The position numbers and the translations under genes are program-made. Under the pieces are notes generated by a model. It saw only the letters and a program-made list of their open reading frames with translations, ran no database searches and was not told where the DNA came from. Below, piece by piece: positions 1 through 6,584 of a stretch of 10,492 bases of DNA (its first letter is position 1; every line of letters begins with the position of its first letter). Source of the stretch: an uncultured Saprospiraceae bacterium (GTDB taxonomy: Bacteria; Bacteroidota; Bacteroidia; Chitinophagales; Saprospiraceae); NCBI GenBank assembly GCA_937930625.1, contig CALHBW010000413.1:1-10492 (forward strand), read 5' to 3'.

Positions 1-734
1 AGCATGAGGTCGTCGCCGGAGGCTTGTTGGTCGATGCCTTCAAAGCCCTTTACTTCATGGAAAACTTCGCGCTCGTAGGCAAGATTCGCACCATTGCAGA
101 GATAATGAAATTTCCGAAAAATACCCGCGCCATTCACACCCATCATACCTACAAAATCCAGCGATTGAAAACGTTGGAAAATATTTTTCTCATCAAAAAA
201 AATAACGGGTGCTGCGATAAATTTGGCTTGATGTTGTTCGTAATAATCCGCGATGATTTTGAGCCAATCGTTACCCATTACACAGTCGGCATCGGTCTGA
301 ACAATTAATTGATTATTAGAATGTTGTACGCCGATTTCTATGGCTTTCTTTTTGAATGAAAGCGTTTTTGAATGAATATAATCGGCTAATTTGATGCCTT
401 TGACATGAGGATTTTTTTCTGAATATTCACGAATGATTTCTGGCGTTTTATCCGTAGAATAATCATCAATGATGATAATTTCATACAGATGATTGGGATA
501 TTTCTGCGATAAGATGGCATTGAGCGTTTCGGGGAGATTGTCTTCTTCGTTTCGGGCGGGTACGAGGACGGTAATTGTGGTGGTGTTTTCGGCGTTTTCT
601 TTTTTATTGAATTTGGGTAATGCTTTCCATCCCTCAATATATCGCAGCATGAAAAAAACATACGCGAGGCTCACTAATACCGCAAAGAGGATATAAAACC
701 AAAGGGCGATGTCTGTTATGAAGTTTAAATCCAA
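1..734 (-). CDS. Family 2 glycosyltransferase with N-terminal membrane segment (3' end cut off by window)
   Basis: The minus-strand frame stays open to the left edge and gives about 244 residues with a clear GT-A glycosyltransferase (GT2) pattern. Residues about 8-30 form one hydrophobic helix. The nucleotide-sugar fold then starts with ITVLVPARNEE (about 54-64), followed by IIIIDDYSTD with the first Asp pair near 90-91, QTDAD near 146-150 (the metal-binding DxD-like motif), and SGDDL near 239-243, where GT2 enzymes carry the catalytic acidic residue. The gene would transfer a sugar from a nucleotide donor at the inner membrane; acceptor and product are unknown. The start is uncertain: I chose a TTG that gives MDLNFITDIALWFY, because no ATG occurs before residue 30. 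Another TTG lies 8 codons upstream, and the frame stays open beyond it through a low-complexity repeat. About 100 or more C-terminal residues, usually with more membrane helices, should lie outside the window. Confidence 0.85.
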   Translation of the reverse strand, partial: MDLNFITDIALWFYILFAVLVSLAYVFFMLRYIEGWKALPKFNKKENAENTTTITVLVPARNEEDNLPETLNAILSQKYPNHLYEIIIIDDYSTDKTPEIIREYSEKNPHVKGIKLADYIHSKTLSFKKKAIEIGVQHSNNQLIVQTDADCVMGNDWLKIIADYYEQHQAKFIAAPVIFFDEKNIFQRFQSLDFVGMMGVNGAGIFRKFHYLCNGANLAYEREVFHEVKGFEGIDQQASGDDLM

Positions 735-740
735 ACTAAA

Positions 741-768
741 TGAAAATGAAAATAACAATGAAAATGAA
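741..768. repeat. Low-complexity tgaaaa-type repeat before the glycosyltransferase
   Basis: Units of tgaaaa and close variants follow each other just upstream of the proposed glycosyltransferase start. On the coding strand they would read as alternating Ser/Phe codons if translation began further upstream, which is one reason the start is hard to fix. Slippage in such a tract could change its length between strains. Confidence 0.5.
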
Positions 769-774
769 ACCCCT

Positions 775-856
775 GTCGTCAGACGAATTCGGTTGTAAGT
801 AATACGCACTGAGTTAGCCCAACCACAAACTTTTGAAAAAACCTTCGTCTGACGAC
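775..856. repeat. 82-bp element bounded by a perfect 13-bp inverted repeat
   Basis: The arms gtcgtcagacgaa (775-787) and ttcgtctgacgac (844-856) are exact reverse complements. They enclose 56 bp that contain a smaller ggttg/caacc pair. The element fills most of the space between the small membrane-protein gene and the glycosyltransferase, and contains no plausible gene. It looks like a dispersed palindromic (REP- or MITE-like) unit rather than a classic terminator, because no T tract follows either arm. It could still fold in a read-through transcript. Confidence 0.6.
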
Positions 857-922
857 TATTCTACAAGAAACGAGGTCAAGTTATTTCTGAATCCGTTCCA
901 TTGGTTGTTTTCATTTAGAAAT

Positions 923-1426
923 TTACAAATCATTAAACAGGTCGTCGTATGAATTCTTGTCTTCTTGTCGAATACGGCGGGTGGTTTTTGGGATTTCGAG
1001 CGGAATGATTTCTTCTTCATCCTTGAGGTCAAATTCAAAATCATCTTCTTCTATGACTTCTTCGTAGTCAGTGGTTTCGCCACGCTGTTTTTCTTCAACG
1101 GTGGTTTGCATTTTGCGGACTTGGCGTTTGAGCATTGCCTTTCCGAATAAATAGACTGCTACTACGGGGCTGGCAAAAAAGGTAAATAATACAGCACCAA
1201 TACCGTAAGGCAAATTGTTCTTGAGCAAACCGCCTATCCATTTTCCGTAATTGATAACTACTTTGTGGTCAATGATTAGTGTAGCAATAAGAAGTACGGG
1301 CATGAGCCACGAGAGTATCGTAAAAATACTTTTCGCAATGAAGATGATAGCCATGACCGCCAGCACCAAGAACACAATACCCATGATAGAGCGCATGCCA
1401 AAGCCGGACTGTTGTTGTCTTTGCAT
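923..1426 (-). CDS. Small unknown membrane protein with acidic cytoplasmic-type tail
   Basis: I do not recognise this 167-residue protein. After a short Gln/Arg-rich, Met-containing start (MQRQQQSGFGMRSIMG) come three hydrophobic stretches at about residues 14-31, 34-52 and 74-94. A basic linker follows (KRQVRKMQ), then a tail of about 60 residues that is strongly acidic in its first half (YEEVIEEDDFEFDLKDEEE). The protein ends in a charged SYDDLFNDL. This is a membrane anchor with a soluble charged tail, perhaps a scaffold or partner protein, but no function can be assigned. I chose the ATG; a TTG ten codons upstream (1454-1456) would give 177 residues. A small palindrome, cggttaaaaccg (1440-1451), lies 13 bp before the ATG and would be inside the gene if the TTG were used. 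Both neighbouring spacers are long, so it is probably its own transcription unit. Confidence 0.75.
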   Translation of the reverse strand: MQRQQQSGFGMRSIMGIVFLVLAVMAIIFIAKSIFTILSWLMPVLLIATLIIDHKVVINYGKWIGGLLKNNLPYGIGAVLFTFFASPVVAVYLFGKAMLKRQVRKMQTTVEEKQRGETTDYEEVIEEDDFEFDLKDEEEIIPLEIPKTTRRIRQEDKNSYDDLFNDL

Positions 1427-1456
1427 AAGATTTAGTAATCGGTTAAAACCGTTCAA

Positions 1457-1769
1457 TTATTAATATGAAAAAAATGCTAATTGGACTTTGGATATTGGGG
1501 AATTAGGAAATTCGGTATTAGGTATTCCGATAGTTATCGGGATTTTCATCAAATAATTATAAAATTAAATTATTTAAATGTTTTTTAATTATTGAATGAA
1601 AATAACTGATAATTAATTTTTTACGATTCAAAACCGAATTTCCCAGTTACCGAATTTCCAAAATTTCCAAAAGCCCAGTAACCAAAAATCCATATAAATT
1701 TACACAAATTATTTGAATTTTTGAATGATTTCAAGACAAGCCTGTATGATTTTTAGACGAAATGGCGGG
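1457..1769. other. AT-rich spacer with hairpin and repeated ccgaatttcc words, no gene
   Basis: No credible coding frame lies here. The spacer holds a short hairpin, ccgata-gt-tatcgg (1527-1540), extendable to nine pairs with one G-T pair. It also holds a perfect 12-bp inverted repeat, ggaaattcggta (1506-1517) with taccgaatttcc (1648-1659). The word ccgaatttcc recurs directly 16 bp upstream of its second copy, and cccagt(t/a)acc also occurs twice. The middle is almost pure A/T. The spacer separates the polysaccharide block from the small membrane-protein gene, so it should hold the end of one transcript and the promoter of the next. I could not place either with confidence: on the transcribed strand the hairpin is not followed by a T run. 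Confidence 0.55.
1527..1540. repeat. Short perfect hairpin ccgata-gt-tatcgg
   Basis: Six complementary bases face each other across a 2-base loop. One more A-T and T-A pair plus a T-G pair extend the stem to nine. The only short T run (gatttt) follows on the plus strand, opposite to all genes here, so terminator function for the neighbouring genes is doubtful. It may be a dispersed palindrome. Confidence 0.45.
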
Positions 1770-2750
1770 CTAGGGCTTGTGAGTTACGGGTTGTGGGGTT
1801 TCTTCTGTTAGCCATTCTTTGAATAAGCGGATGCCTTCCCTAAAAGAAGTCTGTGGTTCGTAATTGAACAATCGATGGGCTTTGGCGATATTCGCACAAG
1901 TCAGCGGCAAATCGCCGGCAGCAGCCGGGAGGTGGTCGATGATGGCTTTTACGCCAAAGGTATCTTCAAGGCTTTGTATCATTTCAGCCATGCTGATGGT
2001 TTTATTGTTGCCGATATTGATGACTTCATATAGTGTATCATCATAGTCGATTGCACGACGAATTCCTTCTACTACATCGTCAATATAAGTGTAATCTCTG
2101 CCCGAGTCCATACTGCCAAATACAGGCAAGGAGTCACCTTTGAGCATTTTCAAAGCAAATTTGTGGATAGCCAAATCGGGGCGTTGGCGCGGACCATAGA
2201 CGGTGAAAAAGCGCAAGGCAAGAAACTGTGTGCCATATAATTGACTATAAGAATGACCAAGTAACTCTGAGGCAAGTTTGGAGCAGGCATAAGGGCTGAC
2301 CGGGCGAAGGTCTTGGTCGTCTTCGCTCCACGGCAAGTTGGTATTTAGTCCGTAAACACTGCTTGAAGAGGAAAAAATAAATTTTCGGATATTGCGCTCC
2401 CGCGCAATTTCGAGCATATTTTGTGTGCCTTGTGTATTGACAAATGAATATTGACGAGGATTGGTAACGGAGGGGCGAACACCTGTTTTGGCAGCAAGAT
2501 GCACAATTACTCCATAGTCTTCTGTGAGCGAACGTGTGAGGACTTCATGGTTGGTCACATCCAGTTGAAGAAAGTCAAATTGATTGCCATAGGCACGACA
2601 CATCTCAAGATTGCGGTGTTTGATACGTAAATCATAAAACGGGTCGAGGCTATCAACGATAGTTACGCGCCAATTTTCATTGAGCAGACGCTGCGCCAAA
2701 TGGCTACCAATGAATCCGGCACCTCCTGTGATGATTATGCTTTTGTTCAT
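1770..2750 (-). CDS. NAD-dependent nucleotide-sugar epimerase/dehydratase (UDP-glucuronate/UDP-glucose 4-epimerase-like)
   Basis: This 326-residue protein is a complete extended short-chain dehydrogenase/reductase. GGAGFIG (residues 9-15) binds the NAD pyrophosphate, and the acidic D33 ends the second strand and suits NAD rather than NADP. HLAAKTGVRPS (84-94) and the Ser-rich SSSSVYG (128-134) precede the catalytic Y154xxxK158. VYGPRQRPDLA (184-194) and GRDYTYIDDVV (217-227) form the sugar-nucleotide side, and AAGDLP (277-282) is typical of uronate-type epimerases. It should interconvert C4 epimers of a UDP-sugar in the cytosol; UDP-glucuronate is a guess from the GVRPS and GDLP motifs. It is the last gene of the tight block and starts 6 bp after the SGNH gene's stop. 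It looks richer in GC than the three genes before it. The last residues (PQPVTHKP) are encoded by a monotonous stretch like the intergenic repeats and may be a repeat-derived extension. Confidence 0.9.
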   Translation of the reverse strand: MNKSIIITGGAGFIGSHLAQRLLNENWRVTIVDSLDPFYDLRIKHRNLEMCRAYGNQFDFLQLDVTNHEVLTRSLTEDYGVIVHLAAKTGVRPSVTNPRQYSFVNTQGTQNMLEIARERNIRKFIFSSSSSVYGLNTNLPWSEDDQDLRPVSPYACSKLASELLGHSYSQLYGTQFLALRFFTVYGPRQRPDLAIHKFALKMLKGDSLPVFGSMDSGRDYTYIDDVVEGIRRAIDYDDTLYEVINIGNNKTISMAEMIQSLEDTFGVKAIIDHLPAAAGDLPLTCANIAKAHRLFNYEPQTSFREGIRLFKEWLTEETPQPVTHKP

Positions 2751-2756
2751 GGTTTA

Positions 2757-3701
2757 TCAGTTATCATTTAGGGTGTTTTTCATATTATTGACGAATTCCT
2801 GCATAAATTTTTCGACCCCGATAGAAGTGAGGTGTGTCTTATCTTTCCAGTAATCATTATTAGTTTCTTTGTCAAATAAATTTATATAGTTGTAATGCTT
2901 TATGCCCCTATCTTCCATAAATTTCGTAAGTCTTTTACTTGTTGACGGGCAGGGATATTGATGTTTGGGTGAGGTGATGACAACTAATTTTTTATTATTT
3001 GTACGACAAAATTCGTGTACATCTTCAATGTAATTTGCAGATAATTTATTGCTATTATATTCATCAAAACAGTCCAGGTCGTCTATTGCAGCTAAGGTAA
3101 TATCTCTTATTTTTTTCTGTTTTTCATTCAAAGAAATAGGGTCGTATCCATCGTATAATTTATAGTCGTATTGTGGTTTGAGATAATTTCTAACAATTCC
3201 GATTGCTTTATGATTGTAGTCTATTGTCCAGTAGATTTTTTGCAAAAAATTATATTGTTCTGTTTTATCTATTTCCTGTGCGATTTCTTTTATTTTGTGG
3301 TACTTACTATTTAAATGTATAATATCTGCACCTTTATATTCGGGGTCAAAAAGTTCTATAGGATCCACATGAAATATGACAATTTGTTTTTTATTTTTGG
3401 GCAGTGTTTTTATAAGTGTTGCCGAATATGCAATTTGTTTTCCGTCTAATCCCATATTAAAACTTTTTTCGGCGATTTCTTTTGTGTCAATGTGGTGGTT
3501 GGCTCTTGAGCTTCCAAATACCACTACATCCATAGTATCTTTGACGGAGAGAAAATGATTGAGTTTTCCTACACTTTGCCCTGTATATACTTTATCACAA
3601 ATATTATCAATCTGCCAGTATATCAATTTATCTGCAATATACGTGATAATTAAAATACAGGCTAAAAGTTTTAGTACCGCCTTAATATCTTTGTTATTCA
3701 T
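2757..3701 (-). CDS. Membrane-anchored SGNH-hydrolase-like protein, probable partner of the MBOAT acyltransferase
   Basis: One N-terminal membrane helix (about residues 9-29) is followed by a soluble domain with the signs of an SGNH/GDSL fold. VVVFGSSRANHHID (59-72) carries the block I serine, NMG (82-84) resembles the oxyanion-hole block, and D287-K-T-H290 matches the C-terminal DxxH that supplies the catalytic Asp and His. At 314 residues it is in the range of AlgX/AlgJ- and DltD-type partners that work outside the inner membrane. Its start lies 3 bp after the MBOAT stop, the classic arrangement in which the MBOAT moves an acyl group across the membrane and the SGNH protein passes it to the glycan. 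I infer acyl (probably acetyl) transfer to the exported polymer. It could instead be an esterase. Overall sequence resemblance to any named family is weak to my eye, and the gene is very AT-rich. Confidence 0.75.
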   Translation of the reverse strand: MNNKDIKAVLKLLACILIITYIADKLIYWQIDNICDKVYTGQSVGKLNHFLSVKDTMDVVVFGSSRANHHIDTKEIAEKSFNMGLDGKQIAYSATLIKTLPKNKKQIVIFHVDPIELFDPEYKGADIIHLNSKYHKIKEIAQEIDKTEQYNFLQKIYWTIDYNHKAIGIVRNYLKPQYDYKLYDGYDPISLNEKQKKIRDITLAAIDDLDCFDEYNSNKLSANYIEDVHEFCRTNNKKLVVITSPKHQYPCPSTSKRLTKFMEDRGIKHYNYINLFDKETNNDYWKDKTHLTSIGVEKFMQEFVNNMKNTLNDN

Positions 3702-3704
3702 TAT

Positions 3705-5114
3705 CTAAAATTGAAAATAAATAAAGTTTTCGGATGTAGAATAAAAAGCGCATAGGATTAAAATGATAACAGATATACTAATAGCTAATTTAGTTGTATT
3801 GAATTGTTCGCCTATCTCTTCTAAAGGGATTTTTTTCTTAAAAAGGTAGCTGTCAAAACACAAACCCACGAACAACATCAATACTCCGTGTACCATAATA
3901 CTGATATTGCCCATAAAAGGCATCCCAAAATCTAGCGAAACTATCTGTCTGCAAGCCATGAGTGCATCTTTTATATTTTCGGCTCTAAAAAATATCCATG
4001 CAAACAAAACAACCAGAAAGGTATATACATAACCTATCGCTCCAAAATATTTATTTTTTTTGCGTGCAAAAATAAACTTTTCACCACTCAAAGCCAGCCC
4101 GTGTATAGCTCCCCATATTACAAAATTCCATGAACTTCCATGCCACAAGCCTCCTAAAAGCATGGTGAGCATCAGGTTACGATACGTAATTTTTATACCT
4201 TTTCTGTTTCCGCCCAACGATATATACAGGTAATCACGCAGCCAAGAAGATAGTGAAATATGCCATTTTCGCCAAAATACAGTAATGCTATTTGAGAAGT
4301 ATGGCAGGTCAAAGTTCCGGTTAAACTTAAAGCCCATCAATTTTGCACTACCTATGGCAATATCCGAATAACCTGAAAAATCAAAATATATTTGAAAAGC
4401 GTAAAAAACCGTTGCCAGAATAATGGTACTCGTATTGTGGATTTCCGGATAGGCATATATGCTATCTACGTATAAACCTAAATTGTCGGCAATTGCTATC
4501 TTGCGAAGTAAGCCGATGAATATTTGAAATATCCCTGCCTTGAACCAGTGCCATTTAAAGGTTCTTACAGATTCTATTTGCGGTAAAAGATTGGACGCCC
4601 GCTCAATAGGACCCGCCACCAATTGTGGGAAAAAACTTACATAAGTAAAAAAAGAAATAATATGAGTTGTCGGCTTGAGATTTTTGCGATATATATCTAT
4701 TGTATAGCTCAACGTTTGAAAAGTATAAAAACTAATTCCAACGGGAAGGATAATATCCAAAGTCAGGGCATTGACCTGCCACCCAAGCATAGACATCGCC
4801 TCGGCAAAGGATTCGGTAAAAAAATTAAAATATTTGAATACCGCAAGCAGTCCGAGATTGGAACACAAACTAACAATCAACCATCTTTTACGAATTCTGT
4901 TTTCGGTATTGGCATCTATCTTTAGTCCAATAAAGTAATCTACAAACGAGCTGAATATGATTAAAGACAAAAAACGCCAATCCCACCAACCATAAAAAAC
5001 ATAACTAGCTAGTAATAATAATATATTTTGATTTTTATAGCTTTTATTTAAAGCCCAATATATAATAAATACAATGGGTAAAAACAGTAAATAATCGGTA
5101 GAGTTAAATAGCAT
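3705..5114 (-). CDS. MBOAT O-acyltransferase, AlgI/DltB type
   Basis: This 469-residue polytopic membrane protein has the family's signatures. The N-terminus MLFNSTDYLLFLPIVF begins the first helix. LPVGISFYTFQTLSY (123-137) and FFPQLVAGPIERA (161-173) are typical AlgI-group segments. FYAFQIYFDFSGYSDIAIG (237-255) and FWRKWHISLSSWLRDYLYI (280-298) form the conserved core. GGLWHGSSWNFVIWGAIHG (321-339) contains the invariant His (H325) and a second His (H338). Such proteins take an acyl group from a cytoplasmic donor through the membrane for O-acylation of surface glycans or teichoic acids. Length fits the family. It starts 15 bp after the polymerase gene and is followed at once by the SGNH protein, so the three are probably co-transcribed and act on the same polymer. 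The exact acceptor sugar cannot be read from the sequence. An A/G-rich stretch (aagaaa) precedes the ATG but is not a clear Shine-Dalgarno. Confidence 0.93.
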   Translation of the reverse strand: MLFNSTDYLLFLPIVFIIYWALNKSYKNQNILLLLASYVFYGWWDWRFLSLIIFSSFVDYFIGLKIDANTENRIRKRWLIVSLCSNLGLLAVFKYFNFFTESFAEAMSMLGWQVNALTLDIILPVGISFYTFQTLSYTIDIYRKNLKPTTHIISFFTYVSFFPQLVAGPIERASNLLPQIESVRTFKWHWFKAGIFQIFIGLLRKIAIADNLGLYVDSIYAYPEIHNTSTIILATVFYAFQIYFDFSGYSDIAIGSAKLMGFKFNRNFDLPYFSNSITVFWRKWHISLSSWLRDYLYISLGGNRKGIKITYRNLMLTMLLGGLWHGSSWNFVIWGAIHGLALSGEKFIFARKKNKYFGAIGYVYTFLVVLFAWIFFRAENIKDALMACRQIVSLDFGMPFMGNISIMVHGVLMLFVGLCFDSYLFKKKIPLEEIGEQFNTTKLAISISVIILILCAFYSTSENFIYFQF

Positions 5115-5129
5115 TTTCTTCGTGTTCCC

Positions 5130-6449
5130 TTATTTGTAAATCGGAGCTTTCATTTCGTAATCTATGCCCACGTATTTGCCTTGCCGCAAATGGTTAATTT
5201 TACCACGCTGTATTTCTATAAGTGCGAATACTATCCCTATCATGCAAGAGAGTTCGCTATTGTTGAGTCCGGTATGAAGCGCACCGTAAAACTGTACGGT
5301 AACGACAAAGAATAATGACAGTATCAAGAAGCGGTACAAGGGGTCTCGTACCCAAAACAAGCCTCGGTAGTACACCGAAGAAATATAAATGATAAAAGCG
5401 ATTATCGCCAATAGTCCTCCTTCTCCCCATAACAGCAAGTAGGTGTTGTGGGGACCCAATCTTCCTTGTGGAAGATGACTAAAGCCGGATAATCCATAGC
5501 CTGTTATTGGTTTTGCCGAGATAAGTTCTATGGCTTCTGCCCAGAGGTCTGATCTGTGCGTGGTTGTTTCAGAATTAAATTCTCCACTTGCCAATTTTCT
5601 GATTTGCTCCAGTCTTTGAATTTGTTGATAAGTTAAATTTTGGGTAGATTTTATAATGGAGGGAAGCGAATAGATAATGGCTACAAAAATAATGAGTACA
5701 GCAAGCCCAAATCTTCGTCGCCTTACACGAAGCATTGTTCTTGCATTGATGGCATTATAAAATAAAAAGATTAACAGAATTAGTATAGCACTAATCATGG
5801 CAGCCTTCGAAAAAGTTAAAACAGTTGCGTAAAGTACCAAAGGGACAAAAGCCAAGAAAAGTAATGAATAACGTTTGCTGTTGATGACAAAAAACAAAAC
5901 AAAGCAAAGGGTAAAGTTATTATGTACACCTGCAGCATTCGGCTCACCAAAAAAACCACCACCTCTTGAACCTCCTGTTTCTTCCTTAAATGCAACATTT
6001 AATACGCCAAATATAGAATCAATAGGAATAATAAGAGTCACAAACAATAGAGCAAATGTAATGAAATACAGAGTATTAATGAGTTTTCCTCTGTCATTTA
6101 TATATATCAAATATTTGTAGGAAGAATAAACTAATATTAAGGCAGGCGCAGTATTTCTGAAAACTTCATAATAGTCACATTTGACATAATGTAAGTGGCT
6201 AAAGAACATCCATGTAATTGTTCCTAGAACAAAAAGAAAACCATAAGCCGCTATAAGTGCATAGTGTGGAAATGTTATTTTTTTATACCGAAATAAATGA
6301 TAAATGATGACCAAACAAAAAACAAGTATCAAAGAAGAAAATGCTGCCTTTATTCCAAATAAAATACCAACTACTCCATTGAGATTAGAAAAAATAATCA
6401 ATGCCATGCCGGCAAAGCACAAATCCAATAAAAGTGATTTTTTCAGCAT
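5130..6449 (-). CDS. O-antigen polymerase/ligase-like integral membrane protein (Wzy/WaaL superfamily)
   Basis: The 439 residues contain about ten to twelve hydrophobic helices from residue 7 to 411. A large loop between about 262 and 335 lies before the last helices, the usual plan of Wzy polymerases and WaaL ligases. In it TTTHRSDLW (296-303) and GYGLSGF (317-323) lead to GPHNTYLLLWGEGG (332-345), whose PHN resembles the conserved His region of the O-antigen ligase domain. An earlier loop has GGGFFGEPNAAGVHNN (163-178), another family hallmark. The protein should join lipid-linked repeat units or transfer glycan to an acceptor on the periplasmic side; polymerase and ligase cannot be told apart by sequence alone. 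Being first in a tight block with an acyltransferase favours a polymerase for the same glycan. No strong Shine-Dalgarno is seen before the ATG, which follows aaaaagaaatattc. Confidence 0.85.
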   Translation of the reverse strand: MLKKSLLLDLCFAGMALIIFSNLNGVVGILFGIKAAFSSLILVFCLVIIYHLFRYKKITFPHYALIAAYGFLFVLGTITWMFFSHLHYVKCDYYEVFRNTAPALILVYSSYKYLIYINDRGKLINTLYFITFALLFVTLIIPIDSIFGVLNVAFKEETGGSRGGGFFGEPNAAGVHNNFTLCFVLFFVINSKRYSLLFLAFVPLVLYATVLTFSKAAMISAILILLIFLFYNAINARTMLRVRRRRFGLAVLIIFVAIIYSLPSIIKSTQNLTYQQIQRLEQIRKLASGEFNSETTTHRSDLWAEAIELISAKPITGYGLSGFSHLPQGRLGPHNTYLLLWGEGGLLAIIAFIIYISSVYYRGLFWVRDPLYRFLILSLFFVVTVQFYGALHTGLNNSELSCMIGIVFALIEIQRGKINHLRQGKYVGIDYEMKAPIYK

Positions 6450-6468
6450 GAATATTTCTTTTTATACG

Positions 6469-6501
6469 ACCAGTATAATTGGTTGATTGTTCCCTACTGG
6501 T
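6469..6501. repeat. Inverted repeat accagta/tactggt in the leader of the polymerase gene
   Basis: Two perfect 7-bp arms are separated by 19 bp, starting 20 bp upstream of the polymerase ATG. The spacing of about 2.5 helical turns between arm centres could suit a dimeric repressor, or the arms could form a weak hairpin in the leader. No promoter could be placed around it with confidence. Confidence 0.3.
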
Positions 6502-6563
6502 TTAATTCGTAATTCATTGATAACTAAAAACACAGTAAATGATTGATTATTAATTAGTTAAAA

Positions 6564-6581
6564 AACGAATAACGAATAACG
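6564..6581. repeat. Tandem aacgaat repeat just after the beta-helix gene
   Basis: Two full copies of aacgaat and a partial third (aacg) lie in the 135-bp spacer, immediately downstream of the beta-helix gene stop. Related words (attcgtaattc) occur about 60 bp away. No terminator hairpin with a T tract is visible here, so read-through into the polymerase gene is possible. Confidence 0.4.
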
Positions 6582-6584
6582 GCA

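Noticed and set aside
24..308. Plus-strand open frame opposite the glycosyltransferase
   Set aside because: It is antisense to strongly patterned coding sequence and shows no family features.
386..661. Minus-strand open frame of 91 codons beginning MFFSCC
   Set aside because: It overlaps in another frame the glycosyltransferase, whose frame shows DD, DAD and GDD motifs; this one is low in pattern and rich in Lys/Ser/Pro.
1527..1540. Rho-independent terminator for the epimerase block
   Set aside because: The short T run follows on the plus strand, opposite to the genes, and the hairpin is 230 bp past the epimerase stop.
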